The notes below the pieces were generated by a model. The model saw only the letters and a program-made list of their open reading frames with translations. It was not told the origin of the DNA and ran no database searches. A DNA stretch of 64,000 nt from Halichoerus grypus (lineage: Eukaryota; Chordata; Mammalia; Carnivora; Phocidae): contig NC_135722.1 of the NCBI RefSeq assembly GCF_964656455.1, positions 86,547,313 through 86,611,312 on the forward strand, in the 5' to 3' direction. Both the position numbers and the translations under genes were made by a program. Each line of letters begins with the position of its first letter. Position 1 is the first letter of the stretch. Below are positions 34,598 through 44,735 of the stretch, piece by piece.

Positions 34598-35042
34598 TGT
34601 TTTGGGTCAAATTATGTGCCCCCCACATTAATATGTTGAAATTCTAAACCTCTGTACCTCAGAATATGACCTTATTTCTATATAAGGTCATTGCAGATAT
34701 AATTAGTTAAGATGAGGTTACACTGGAGTAGTGTGGGCCCCTAATCCAATATGACTGATGTCTTTATAAAAAGGGGAAATTTGGAGACGAAGGCAGAGAT
34801 TGGGGTGATGATTTCTATAAGCCAAAGAACACCAAAGATTATCAGGAGAGCACCAGGAAGTAGGTAAGAGACATGAACAGATTATCTCTCACAGACTCAG
34901 GAGGAAGCAATCCTGCTGACATGTTGATCTTGGACTTCTAGCCTCCAGAGATAACTTCTAGCCTCTGTGAGATAACAAATTTCTCCTATTTAAACCACCC
35001 AATTCCAGTAACTTGTTAGAGCAGCACTAGGGAACTAATATA
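34598..35042 (+). mobile_element. Solo LTR of MLT1/MST (ERVL-MaLR) type inside L1M
   Basis: Begins TGTTTTGGGTCAAATTATGT and contains TAATATGTTGAAATTCTAAA, AGGTCATTGCAGATATAATT AGTTAAGATGAGG, GGGCCCCTAATCCAATATGA CTG and the 3' end region. Flanked by a 5-bp TSD ggcac at 34593-34597 and 35043-35047, the length expected for this class. No internal sequence is present. Confidence 0.88.
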
Positions 35043-35378
35043 GGCACATAATATATAAAAATGTAACTTGTTACATCAATAACATAAAGTTGGGTGGGGA
35101 GGGGATACAGCTGTACGGAAGTGGAGTTTTGTATGCTATTGAAATTAAGTTGGTATCAATTCAAATTAGGTAGCTATAACTTCAGAATGTTATATGCAAT
35201 TATAATTGTAACCACAAAAATATAACTATTGAATGCATACAAAAGGAAATAAGAAGAGAAACAAAATATGTCACTACAAAAAATCAAGAAAACACAAAAG
35301 AAAGCAGTAATGGAGAAAATGAGGAACAAAAAGCTATAAGACATACAAAAACCAAATGGCAAAATTACAGAAGTTCTT

Positions 35379-36689
35379 TTTTTTTTTTCAGGTTTTCAAT
35401 AATGGTTTTTTTTGTATGACCATTAGACTAACCTCCCCCACAAAATTCAACCAACCATCATAAAAATTAAGTTGTGGACAGGTCCAGCTGGCTATATTCC
35501 ATGTTTACCCTTAGACGCTTTTCCAGCCCATGAGGGTAAAATTCATGGTGCACACACAAAAATAAAAAGAGAATCACTTCCCTTCACACAGAAGGAACGC
35601 CCCATCCTGAGCATCTTTCTGCACTTTGCAGTGTGAGGTGTCTCAGTGCTTGTGGGCACTCTTCAGCCCCATAACTGTGAAGGTGGCAGCCATCAGTTTC
35701 TCATAAACCAGGACCATGAGAGCAGCAGTGAGGACTGTCTGTAGCAGGTTGGCTTCAAGGCCTTTGTAGAGTCCCACGATTCCAAAATGCTTTACTCGTT
35801 GGTGAAGAAGATAGAGAACATTCCGAAGACTCCCCAACGTTCTGTTTTCTGGGTTTAGTCTGTGACATCCAAACCTCAGGATTGACCGTACCGTCTGCAT
35901 AGGTTGGTGACGGTGGTAGCAATCGCTTTGGATATTGCACCAATGATGATGAACACATCCAAAGAAGAAAGCTTCGCTCGTTACTTTAGAAGCTGCCTTT
36001 TTAAACCTTCATAGAACATGAACTGGATGGCAGGATTGAAGACCAACAGCAAGGAAGGAAATGTGCCATTCCATAAAGCCAAGATTCCTTCATCTCGAAT
36101 GATCTGGTGAAAAGCATTAATAATACCTTTGTAGTTGGTTGGTACAATGTCTTCATTCCTAAATTTTGCCCCTTGCAGCTTTAGTCTGGTGTTTACCACC
36201 CAGAGTGGAGTTGTTAGCAACACATTCACCACTCCTGCAACAAATCCAACTACTAGATCTTTCCCAGTAGTAGAACGTTGACCTTTGACCCAGACTGCTT
36301 TGAGACTATTAAAAGTGTAGAAATAGACAAAATTGGAGCAGCAGAGACTAGAAATAACTGGAAACCACCCTCGATATGGTGCCAGGAGGCCTTCTTCCTT
36401 AATGTTCTCGAGGAGCACCATGTGTGTAGTTTTGGACTTTCTTTTCTCATCAACTTGAAGTCGGAGTCGAGCTGTATCCAAGGGAAAAAATACTGTCATT
36501 GCTGTCACACTTCCCATGGCTCCGGCCACAGTGTGGACCAGGCTTTCGTAGGACAGCACAGAGGCCATTGCTGCGGCTCCCCACAGATCAAGCAACACTT
36601 CTCCCTCAGGTCGCAGCTAGCGGAGAGGAAAGAAGTGCCAGAGCCCGGGTCATGAACGTCACAGACCCCACCTTCTCAGGCCCCAGAGT
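35379..36689 (-). pseudogene. SLC25A17: Processed retrocopy of SLC25A17 (peroxisomal carrier PMP34), disabled
   Basis: The parent family member is a six-helix mitochondrial-carrier-fold protein of the peroxisomal membrane that moves cofactors such as CoA, FAD and NAD-type nucleotides (established knowledge). Here the CDS-equivalent runs from the ATG at 36566-36568 to a TGA at 35643-35645. That is 926 bases against 924 expected for a 307-residue protein plus stop, fitting one inserted codon and one lost base. It is intronless. The first carrier motif [10 protein letters not shown] and a second-repeat [13 protein letters not shown] are visible. Codon 196 is TAA (35981-35983), and a one-base deletion near 35900-35912 shifts the frame before the third repeat. 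A poly-T (poly-A tail) at 35377-35388 and short repeats aagttctt at 35371-35378 and 36690-36697 mark it as an L1-mediated retrocopy, inserted into the L1M. The disrupted third carrier repeat makes a functional transporter unlikely. Whether the intact 195-codon 5' part is expressed cannot be seen. Confidence 0.95.
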
Positions 36690-36717
36690 AAGTTCTTTAT
36701 TATCAATAATTACTTTA

Positions 36718-36806
36718 TTTTTTCTTCCAAGTTTTTATTTAAACGCCAGTTAGATAACGTACAGTGTAATATTAGTTTCAGGTGTAGGATTTAGTGATCC
36801 ATCACT
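36718..36806 (-). mobile_element. Short carnivore LINE-1 3' end, 5'-truncated
   Basis: An 89-bp fragment with CCAGTTAGATAACGTACAGT and ATTAGTTTCAGGTGTAGGAT, the same family as 23041-23398. It is bounded by a 17-bp TSD, tatcaataattacttta (36701-36717) and tatcagtaattacttta (36807-36823). It sits 11 bp from the 5' end of the SLC25A17 retrocopy. Confidence 0.9.
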
Positions 36807-37078
36807 TATCAGTAATTACTTTAGATGTAAATGGATTAAACTGTCCAATCAAAAGGCAGAGATTGGCAGAACTGATTTAAAAACATGATCCAACTATATA
36901 CTGTCTACCAGAGACTCACTAGATCCAAAGACACAAATGGCCTGAAAGTGAAAGGGTGGAAGAAGATATCCCAAGCAAACAATAATCAAAAGAGAACTAG
37001 GGTGGCTATAATAATATCAGGCAAAGTAGAAATGAAGTTAAAGACTGTTACAAGAGACAAATAAGGACATTATATCTT

Positions 37079-37275
37079 TTTTTAAATTAATTTATTTATT
37101 TGAGAGAGCAAGAGAGAGCATACACGAGTGGTAGGGGCAGGGGGAGAGAGAATCTCAAGCAGACTTCCCACTGAGTGCAGAGCCTGACAGGGGCTTGATC
37201 CCAGGACTCTGAGATCATGACCTGAGCCAAAACCAAGAGTCAGATGCTTAACTGACAGAGCCACCCAGGCGCTCC
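37079..37275 (-). repeat. SINEC SINE inside L1M
   Basis: Minus-strand older variant (ACCAAGAGTCAGATGCTTAA). Perfect 15-bp TSD aggacattatatctt at 37064-37078 and 37276-37290. Confidence 0.96.
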
Positions 37276-37522
37276 AGGACATTATATCTTGATAGAAGGG
37301 TCAATTCATCAAAAAGATATAACAAATATAAGCATATATACACTAACCAGCAGAACCAAATATACATATAAATATATATATATATTCCAAAAAATTCTTA
37401 ATAAATTTTTAAAAATTGAAATTGTGCAATGCATCTTCTTATCAAAATAGAATGAAACTAGAAATCAAAAACAGAAGGAAAGTTTAAAAAATCAAAAATA
37501 TGTGGAAATTAAAGAACATACT

Positions 37523-37823
37523 CTTTTCTTTTTACGATTTATTTATTTGGGGGAGAGAGAGAGAGCAAGTGAGCATGAGTGGGAGGGAGAGAGAATCTCA
37601 AGCGGACCTCCCACTAAGCATGGAGACCTACATGGGGCTTGATCTCACAACCTGGAGATCATGACCTGAGCTGAAACCAAGAGTGGTATGCTTAACCAAT
37701 TGCACCACCCAGGCTCCCCTAGCACAGACCCCTACATGGGGCTCAATCTCATGACCCTGAGATCATGACCTGAACGAAACCAAGATTCGGATGCTTAACC
37801 AACTGCAACACCCAGGCTCCCCT
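37523..37823 (-). repeat. SINEC SINE with duplicated head half
   Basis: Minus-strand copy whose head half occurs twice. The first unit ends CACCACCCAGGCTCCCCTA near 37721. A second, TACATGGGGCTCAATCTCAT ... AACACCCAGGCTCCCCT, follows up to 37823. Flanked by aaagaacatact at 37511-37522 and 37824-37835. Confidence 0.9.
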
Positions 37824-37835
37824 AAAGAACATACT

Positions 37836-38026
37836 TTTTTTTTTAAAGATTTTATTTATTTATTTGTCAGAGAGAGAGAGAGCACAAGCAGAGGGAGCGG
37901 CAGGCAGAGGGAGAAGCAGGCTCCCCGCTAAGCAAGGAGCCCGATGCGGGAAGCGATCCCAGGACCCTGGGATCATGACCTGAGCTGAAGGCAGACGCTT
38001 AACCAACTGAGCCACCCAGGTGTCCC
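37836..38026 (-). repeat. SINEC SINE in the same target site
   Basis: Minus-strand full-length copy with a clean poly-T. TSD aaagaacatact at 37824-37835 and 38027-38038, the same 12-mer that bounds the preceding SINE. Confidence 0.96.
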
Positions 38027-38629
38027 AAAGAACATACTCTTAAACAACTAATGAGTTAGAGAAGAAATCACAAGTGAAATTAGAAAATACCTTGGTAAAA
38101 ACGAAAATGAAAACACAACATATCAAAATTTATGGGAGGTAGCAAAAGCAGTTCTAACAGGGAAATTTACAACTATAAAAACATATTTTAAAAAAGAAGA
38201 ATATCAAAATCAATAACCTAACTTTACACCTTAGGAAACTAGAAAAAGACAGAGAAACCCAACATCTGCAGAAGGAAGGAAATAATAAAGATTGAGGTGG
38301 AGATAAATAAAATGGAGAATAGTAAAGCAAAGAAAATCAACTAAACCAAAATTGGTTCTTTGAAAAGCTCGAAAAAATTGACAACTCTTTAGCTAGATTG
38401 GCTAAGAAAAAAAGAGAGAAAACTCAAATTACTAAATAAGAAAAAAAAGTGGGGATATTACTACTGATTTTAAAGAAATAAAATTAATCATGAGAGACTA
38501 CTATGAATAATTGTATGCCAACATGCTGGATAATCTAGATGAAGTGGACAAATTCCTAGAAACACACAACCTACCAAAACTGACTCATGAAAAAAGAGAA
38601 AAATCTGGATAGACCGAAAACTAGTAAGT

Positions 38630-39207
38630 GTATTGAGTCAGGAATCAAAAACTCTGAACAACAATAACAAAATCACAGGATCAGAAGGTTCACTAGTGAA
38701 TTCTACTAAACACTTAGGAAGAATTAACACCAGTCCTTTCCAAATTGTTCAAAAAAGAATTGAAGAGGAGGGAATACTTCCTAACTCATTCTACGAGGCT
38801 ATCATTACCCTAATACCAAAGCCAAACAAAGATACTACCAGAAAACTGCAGACCAACATCCCTTATGAATATTGATGCAGAAATCCTCAACAAACTACTA
38901 GCAAACCAAATTCCACAGGGTTATATACCATGACCAAGTGGGTTTTATTCCCAGGATGTAAGGACAGTTCAACACACGAAAATCAACCAATGTAAAATAC
39001 AATATTAATAGAACTAATAGAATGAAGGGGGGGAACACAACTGATGCAAAGAAAGTATGACAAAATTCAATATCCTTTTGTGATAAAAGAATCAGTGAAC
39101 TAGGAATAGAAAAAAATTTCTTCAACATGATAAAGCCCATATATGGAAAATCCACAGCTAATATACTCAGTGTTGAAAGCCTTTCCTCTAAGATCAGGAA
39201 CAAGACA
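38630..39207 (+). pseudogene. LINE-1 ORF2 reverse-transcriptase fossil
   Basis: The ORF at 38633-38875 (80 codons) carries the L1 RT signature: [16 protein letters not shown], equivalent to the RT block before the palm. Downstream nucleotides CATGACCAAGTGGGTTTTAT, ACAAGGATGCCTACTTC and others follow the L1 order. The segment is broken by stops and by the SINE at 39224-39425. It is a dead fragment of the L1M and not an independent gene. Confidence 0.88.
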
Positions 39208-39223
39208 AGGATGCCTACTTCTT

Positions 39224-39425
39224 TTTTTTTTTTTTAAGATTTTATTTATTTATTTGACAGAGAGAGAGACAGCGAGAGAGGGAACACAAGCAGGGGGAGT
39301 GGGAGAGGGAGAGGCAGGCTTCCTGCCGAGCAGGGAGCCCGATGTGGGGCTTGATCCCAGAACCCCGAGATCATGACCTGAGCCAAAGGCAGTCGCTTAA
39401 CCAACTGTGCCACCCAGGCGCCCCT
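39224..39425 (-). repeat. SINEC SINE inside L1M ORF2
   Basis: Minus-strand full-length copy. Perfect 16-bp TSD aggatgcctacttctt at 39208-39223 and 39426-39441. Removing it rejoins the ORF2 fossil. Confidence 0.97.
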
Positions 39426-39489
39426 AGGATGCCTACTTCTTGCCACTTCTATTCAAAATAGTATTGGAAGTTCTAGCCAGAGTAACTAG

Positions 39490-39633
39490 GCAAAGAAGAA
39501 GAAGGTGGGGGAAGGAAGATGAAGAAGAAGAGGAGGAGGGGGATGGGGAGGAAGATGAAGATGACGAAGGAGGAGGAGGAAGGAGGAGGAGGAAGAGGAA
39601 GATGGAGAAGAAGAAGAGGTGGAGGAGGAAAGG

Positions 39634-39708
<75 letters not shown>

Positions 39709-39750
39709 AAAAGAAAGAAAGAAAAGAAAAGAAAGGAGGGAGGAAAGATA
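39490..39750 (+). repeat. Long polypurine tract, (GAA/GGA)n then (GAAA)n
   Basis: About 260 bases almost purely purine on the plus strand: irregular GAA, GAG and GGA triplets to about 39630, then about 22 GAAA units, then an AAAGG-rich tail. It lies where L1 ORF2 has a natural A/G-rich stretch (left flank tctagccagagtaactaggc, right flank ccaaattgggg). The Lys/Glu/Arg-rich and Ser/Phe/Pro-rich ORFs here are translation artefacts of the repeat. Confidence 0.95.
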
Positions 39751-40467
39751 TCCAAATTGGGGAAAAAAAGGTAAAATTATCTGTGTTCACTGTCAACATG
39801 ATCTTATATGAAGAAACGTTAAAGATTCTACATATACACACACACTTAAAACTAATAAACAAATTCAGAAAACTTACAGGATACAAAACCAACACTCACA
39901 AAGGGTGCATTTCTATACAATAGCAACAAACGATCTAAAAAGAAAATTCCATTTACAATAGCACCAAAAAGAATAAAATGTTTAGAAATAAACTTAACCA
40001 AGGAGGCAAAAGAAGTGTGCACTTACAACCATGTTCCTGAAAGAAATCAAAGACAGAAATAAATGGAAAGACATCCCACATTTATGGACTGGAAGACTTA
40101 ATATTATTAACATATCAATACTACCAAAAAGCAATCTACAGATTCAATGATATTCCTATCAAAATCCCAATGACATCTTTGCAGAAATAGAAAAATCCAT
40201 TCTAAAATTCACATAGACTCTCAAGGGAACCCAAACAGCTAAAACAATGTTAAAAAGAAAAAATGAAGTTGGAAGACTCACACTTCCTGATTTTAAAACT
40301 CACTATAAAGCCATAGTAATCAAAACAGTGTGGTACTGGCATAAATACAAACATATAGAATAGAGACCCCAGAAATAAAACCTCACATACATAGTGAAAT
40401 GATTTTCAGCAGGGGTGCCAAGACTATTTCATGGAGAAAGGGCAGTCTTTCAACAAATGGTGCTGAG

Positions 40468-40667
40468 GGGCGCCTACGTGGCTCAGTCATTAAGCGTCTG
40501 CCTTCGGCTCAGGTCATGATCCCAGGGTCCTGGGACTGAGCCCCACATCGAGCTCCCTGCTCAGCGGGAAGCCTGCTTCTCCCTCTCCCACTCCCCCTGC
40601 TTGTGTTCCCTCTCTTGCTGTGTCTCTCTCTGTCAAATAAATAAATAAAATCTTAAAAAAAAAAAAA
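40468..40667 (+). repeat. SINEC SINE inside L1M
   Basis: Plus-strand full-length copy with a 14-base poly-A. TSD atggtgctgag at 40457-40467 and atcgtgctgag at 40668-40678 (one mismatch). Confidence 0.96.
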
Positions 40668-41204
40668 ATCGTGCTGAGAAAGCTGGATATCCATATGCAA
40701 AAGAATGAGGTTGGACCCTTATCTTACATCATACGTGAAAACTAACTCAGATTGGATCAAAGACCTAAACATAAGAGCTGAAACAAAAAAACTTAGAAAG
40801 CGATATAGAAAAAAGCTCATGACATTGGATTTGGCAATGATTTCTTGACTAAGACACTAAAAACAGGTAACAACAATAAAAATTAGATAAATTGGACTTC
40901 ATTACAATTAAAAACTTTTGTGAATCAAAGGACACTATTAAGAGAATGAAAGGATAACTCCCCAAAAGAGAGGAAATATTTGCCGATCATCTTATATCCA
41001 GAATGTATAAAGAACTCCTACAACTCAACAAAAACAAACAAACCAATCTAAAAAGAGGCAAAAGACTTGAAAAGATATTTATCCAAAGAAGATATATGTG
41101 CCAACAAGCACATGTAAAGTGCTTAATGTCACTAGCCATTTGGGAAATGCAAATTGAAAGCACAAGGAGATACTACTTCATACTCAAAAGGAGGACTATT
41201 AGGA

Positions 41205-41363
41205 AGGAAGGAACGAAGGAAGGGAGGGAGGGAAAGAAAAGAGAAGAGAAGAGAAGAGAAGAGAAGAGAAGAAAAGAAAAGAAAAGAAAAGAAAAGAAAA
41301 GAAAAGAAAAGAAAAGAAAAGAAAAGAAAAGAAAAGAAAAGAAAAGAAAAGAAAAAAGAAAGG
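41205..41363 (+). repeat. (GAAGG/GAGAA/GAAAA)n purine microsatellite
   Basis: Starts with GGAAGGAAGGAACGAAGGAA, passes through GAGAA units and ends in about 17 AAAAG pentamers. It abuts a SINE fragment that lacks its head. The basic ORFs at 41003-41473 come from this repeat. Confidence 0.95.
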
Positions 41364-41486
41364 ATCGAGCCCCGCATCGGGCTCCCTGGTCAGCGGGAAG
41401 CCTGCTTCTCCCTCTCCCACTCCCCCTGCTTGTGTTCCTGCTCTCGCTATCTCTCTGTGAAATAAATAAATAAAATCTTTAAAAAA
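41364..41486 (+). repeat. Headless SINEC fragment
   Basis: Begins inside the SINE at GGATCGAGCCCCGCATCGGG and runs to AATAAATAAATAAAATCTTT. The tRNA-like head is missing and the AAAAG repeat stands directly in its place. Confidence 0.93.
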
Positions 41487-41505
41487 AGAAAGAAAAGAAA
41501 AAAGA

Positions 41506-41700
41506 GGGGCACCTGGGTGGCTCAGTTAAGCATCTGCCTTTGGCTCAGGTCATGATCTCAGAGTCCTGGGATCAAGCGCATCCGGCTCACCCTGCTCAGC
41601 AGGGAGCCTGCTTCTCCCTCTGCCTCTGCCCCTCCTCCTGCTTGTGCTCTCTCACTTTCTCTCTGTCAAATAAATAAATAACATCTTTAAAAAAAGAAAA
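41506..41700 (+). repeat. SINEC SINE
   Basis: Starts GGGGCACCTGGGTGGCTCAG with a small deletion (CAGTTAAGCATCTGCC) and ends in an A/G-rich tail up to about 41736. The L1M 3' UTR resumes at AAATATGTGTTGGTGAGGAT. Confidence 0.92.
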
Positions 41701-42489
41701 AGAAAGAAGAAAAGAAAAGAAATAAGAAAAAAATATGTGTTGGTGAGGATGTGAGAAATTGGAACCCTCGTTCATTGCTGGTGGGAATGCAAACTGCAGC
41801 CATTTTGTAAAACAGTTATGGTGGTCCCTCACAAAGGTAAACATTAACTACACTACCATATGATTCAGAAATTCCACTTCCAGGTATATATGCAAAAGAA
41901 TTTAAACCAGGGAGTCAAACAGATATTTGTACACCAATATTCATAGCAGCATTATTCACAATAGCTAAAACATGGAGACACTCCAAGTGTCCATCAACAG
42001 ATGAAGGATAAACAAAATGTAGCATATACACACAATGAAATGTTTTTTAGCCTTAAAAATGAAGGAAGTTCTGGCACATGCTACAACATGAATGAACCTT
42101 GAAAACATTATGCTAAGTGAAATAAGCCAGACACAAAAGGACAGATATTACATGATTACACTTTTATGAGTTACCCAAGAATAGGCAAATCATAGAAGCA
42201 GAAAGTAGAATAAAGATTTCCAAGGACTGTGGGCAGAGTGGAACGGGGAGTTATTATTTGATATATACAGAGTTTCTCTCTGGGCTAATGAAAGAGTTCT
42301 GGAAAGGGTTAGTGGTAAGGGTTGCAAAATAATTTGAATGTATTTAATGTCACTGAATTGTATACTTAAAAATGGTTAAAATGGTAATTTCTCTGTCATA
42401 TGCATTTTACCACAATAAAAAAAAATTTTTAACTATATTGAAGATGAAACGTGTTTTCATAGCCCTCCCAAACCACCCATTAACTGTCA

Positions 42490-43330
42490 TTTAATTTTCT
42501 TCCCTTTATTCAACCAAAATTTATTGAATACTAACCAATTGTCAGCTCTCTGGTACGGTAGGTCCTCAGCTTTCAAAGATACACATAAAATAGTCTCTGT
42601 CAATAAAGGACTTACAATCTGCCTGGAAAAGCATGGAAGTAAAATTAACAGACAAAGCCATGTGATAAGTACCATGATATTGGTAAGTATATGGAATTTA
42701 TGAAGCACATAGGTAGGAGCATTTAGCTCAAGCAGGAAATATCTTGAAACATCCTTTCCAAAGGATATTAGTGCCTAAGCTGAGTCTCAACATATATGAG
42801 TTAGCCAGGGGAAAGGGGAAAAGAGTTTCTCAGGCAAGAGAAGCAGTATGTAAAAAGACACAAGTCAGTAAAGAGAATATGAGCAGATTGGGAAAATATG
42901 ATAACATGAAATTGGTGATGGTTGGGTAAAGAGAGGAAGAAGAATAGGAGAGCTGGACAAGTTTCAGAAAATGGGTATCTTACATCATATGAGAGTTTAT
43001 ACTTTATTCTAAGGGCAATGAGTAACCATTGTATATCATTTTAGAAAGAAATCATGTGATCAGCTAAGTCTTTAAATGGCCCTCCCTGGCTACACTGTGG
43101 AGAATGGACAGAAGAGGGGATCAACTCCCCAGTCATATAAGTGAGAACTGGCGAAGGGCCTGAACTAAGGTGCCGGTAATGGCCATGGAGACTAGCAGAC
43201 AGAGTTAACAAATGTTCACTAGTTACTGGTTAGGTATGGGTGATGGGAAATTTGGTGAACGGTAGTACAATTCATTGAAATGAGAAACTCAGAGGAAGAA
43301 ATAGGTCTAGGGTAAGACAGATCATTTCTT
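42490..43330 (-). repeat. L2 LINE 3' region (minus strand)
   Basis: Starts TTTATTCAACCAAAATTTAT TGAATAC (complement of the L2 terminus). Continues with TTAGCCAGGGGAAAGGGGAA, TTTATACTTTATTCTAAGGG CAATGAG and GGCTACACTGTGGAGAATGG ACAG, the L2 order. Confidence 0.85.
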
Positions 43331-43785
43331 TACTTGGAAATGTTGCATTTGAAGTGATTGAGGGGCAGGAACAGATAGCTATTTAGTTACGGAGTTCAGG
43401 AAAAACGCTTGATGTACAGATATAGATTGGTGATCCCACTAAACAGAGGGAGAATTTGCCTAAAATTAAAGGAATTGATGTCTAAATGTAGAATCCTATT
43501 GTAGAAGGAAGTATACTCCTTCCAACACAGGGTAATTTAAGGAATGGAGCAGCCCCTCTACACATCAAAAGCAAACCATTTGAGCAGTTGCCCTCTCAAC
43601 CTTGATATAATAAGGCTTGTGAGAATAAACCAATTATTGATAAACCTGGAAGCTTTCCAAACTGGTTTTCATTTTGAAGTAAGAGGGACTTCTAATATAT
43701 ATCTTGCCTAAGGCAAATCAAATCCTAAATCTCTTTTGATATTTGAAATCAATCCTTTGGGAATTTTGTCAACAACCAGAAAAGA
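43331..43785. other. Unannotated DNA
   Basis: Nothing recognised apart from possible further L2 remnants. Confidence 0.4.
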
Positions 43786-43786
43786 G

Positions 43787-43899
43787 GGCGCCTGGGTGGC
43801 TCAGTTGGTTAAGCGACTGCCTTTGGCTCAGGTCATGATCCCAGAGTCCTGGGATCGAGTCCTGCATTGGGCTCCCAGCTCAGCGGGGAGCTCAAATAA
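43787..43899 (+). repeat. Internally deleted SINEC SINE
   Basis: Normal head GGCGCCTGGGTGGCTCAGTT up to CAGCGGGGAGCT, then directly CAAATAAA. The whole CT-rich middle and most of the tail are absent. TSD caaccagaaaagag at both ends (from 43773 and from about 43900). Confidence 0.93.
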
Positions 43900-44079
43900 A
43901 CAACCAGAAAAGAGTAACTAACAAAGAAAAAGAAAATAAAATAAAAAGTTAGTGTGCTCTATTTTTTTATGGGTATTCATCAATTTTTCTCATTCCTGTT
44001 CTTTCCTTCCACTGCTGAGAGAAATTCTTCTTCCTAGCAAGTGGATTTTATCTCTAGAAGAGTCCTCAAAAGTGGAAGA

Positions 44080-44420
44080 GGGAAATGAAATAAATACTGA
44101 CACATGCTACAACATGAATGAACTGTGAAAACATGCTAAGTGCCAGGCACAGAAGAGTACATATTGTATTATTCCATTTATACCAAATGTCCAGAATAGG
44201 CAAATCCATAGAGACAGAACAATTATTGGTGGCCAGGCTTTGGGGGTGGGGAAAACAAAAGGTGACCCCTAAAAGGTACAGGGTTTCTTTTGGGGGTGAT
44301 GAAAAGTATTTAATAATTGGTTGTGGTAAAAAATGCACAATTACACGAATATACTAAAACTATTGAATTGTACACTTTAAATGGGTGAATTAGATCTTCA
44401 GAAAAACTATTAATGAAAAA
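44080..44420 (+). repeat. LINE-1 (L1MB/C-like) 3' UTR fragment
   Basis: Contains CATGCTACAACATGAATGAA, ACTATTGAATTGTACACTTT AAATGGGTGAATT and a degenerate polyadenylation region. Confidence 0.8.
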
Positions 44421-44559
44421 AGTGGAAGAGGGAAACAGAAGATTGGGTCCGGGAACCTGTGACGATGGGAAAACGGTCAGAGAGTTCCTGAGTTTGCTGA
44501 TAGAAGAAGGAGACCAAGAGCCAGGGAATGCAGGTGGCCTCTGGAAGGTGGAAAAGGCA

Positions 44560-44735
44560 AGGAGATGATTCTCCCCTTGAGCTTCCAGAAAGGGACAGCC
44601 CCTACACCTTGATTTTAGCCCAGCAAGACCTGTGTCAAGGCCCATAGAACTAAAAGACAATATTTTGTTGTTTTAAGCCACTAAATTTGTGTAATTACTG
44701 TTATGGTGGTCATCAATTGTGAGCAGGAGTAGGAA
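44560..44735 (+). repeat. MLT1-type LTR 3' portion
   Basis: Contains CCTTGATTTTAGCCCAGCAA GACC, TTTTAAGCCACTAAATTTGT GTAATTACTG, the 3' part of a MaLR LTR. The 5' part is not recognisable. Confidence 0.8.

Larger units (their letters stand above)
32345..42430 (+). mobile_element. Near full-length ancient L1M LINE-1, split by many insertions
   Basis: One plus-strand L1M element. The 5' UTR lies near 32345-33100 (AAACTATTGTGTACATCTGT, GGGGGATACCTGAAGGACTG). Next come the 5' UTR/ORF1 stretch at 33780-34540 (AATTCTATAACCATCAAAAC, AATGTTAAAGGGAGTCCTTC), the endonuclease part of ORF2 at 36824-37340 (GATGTAAATGGATTAAACTG, GGGTGGCTATAATAATATCA), the reverse transcriptase part at 38040-40465, and the 3' UTR at 41730-42430 ending in CATTTTACCACAATAAAAA. 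Coding capacity is destroyed. Joins across every insert restore continuous L1 order, including across the SLC25A17 retrocopy, so all inserts are younger. An ancestral element of about 7-8 kb is inferred. Confidence 0.85.

Noticed and set aside
39440..39923. ORFs of 123-140 codons rich in Lys/Glu or Ser/Phe/Pro
   Set aside because: Direct translations of the polypurine/polypyrimidine repeat.
41003..41473. 156-codon basic ORF and its antisense Phe/Ser-rich shadow
   Set aside because: Made of L1 sequence, the AAAAG repeat and part of a SINE.
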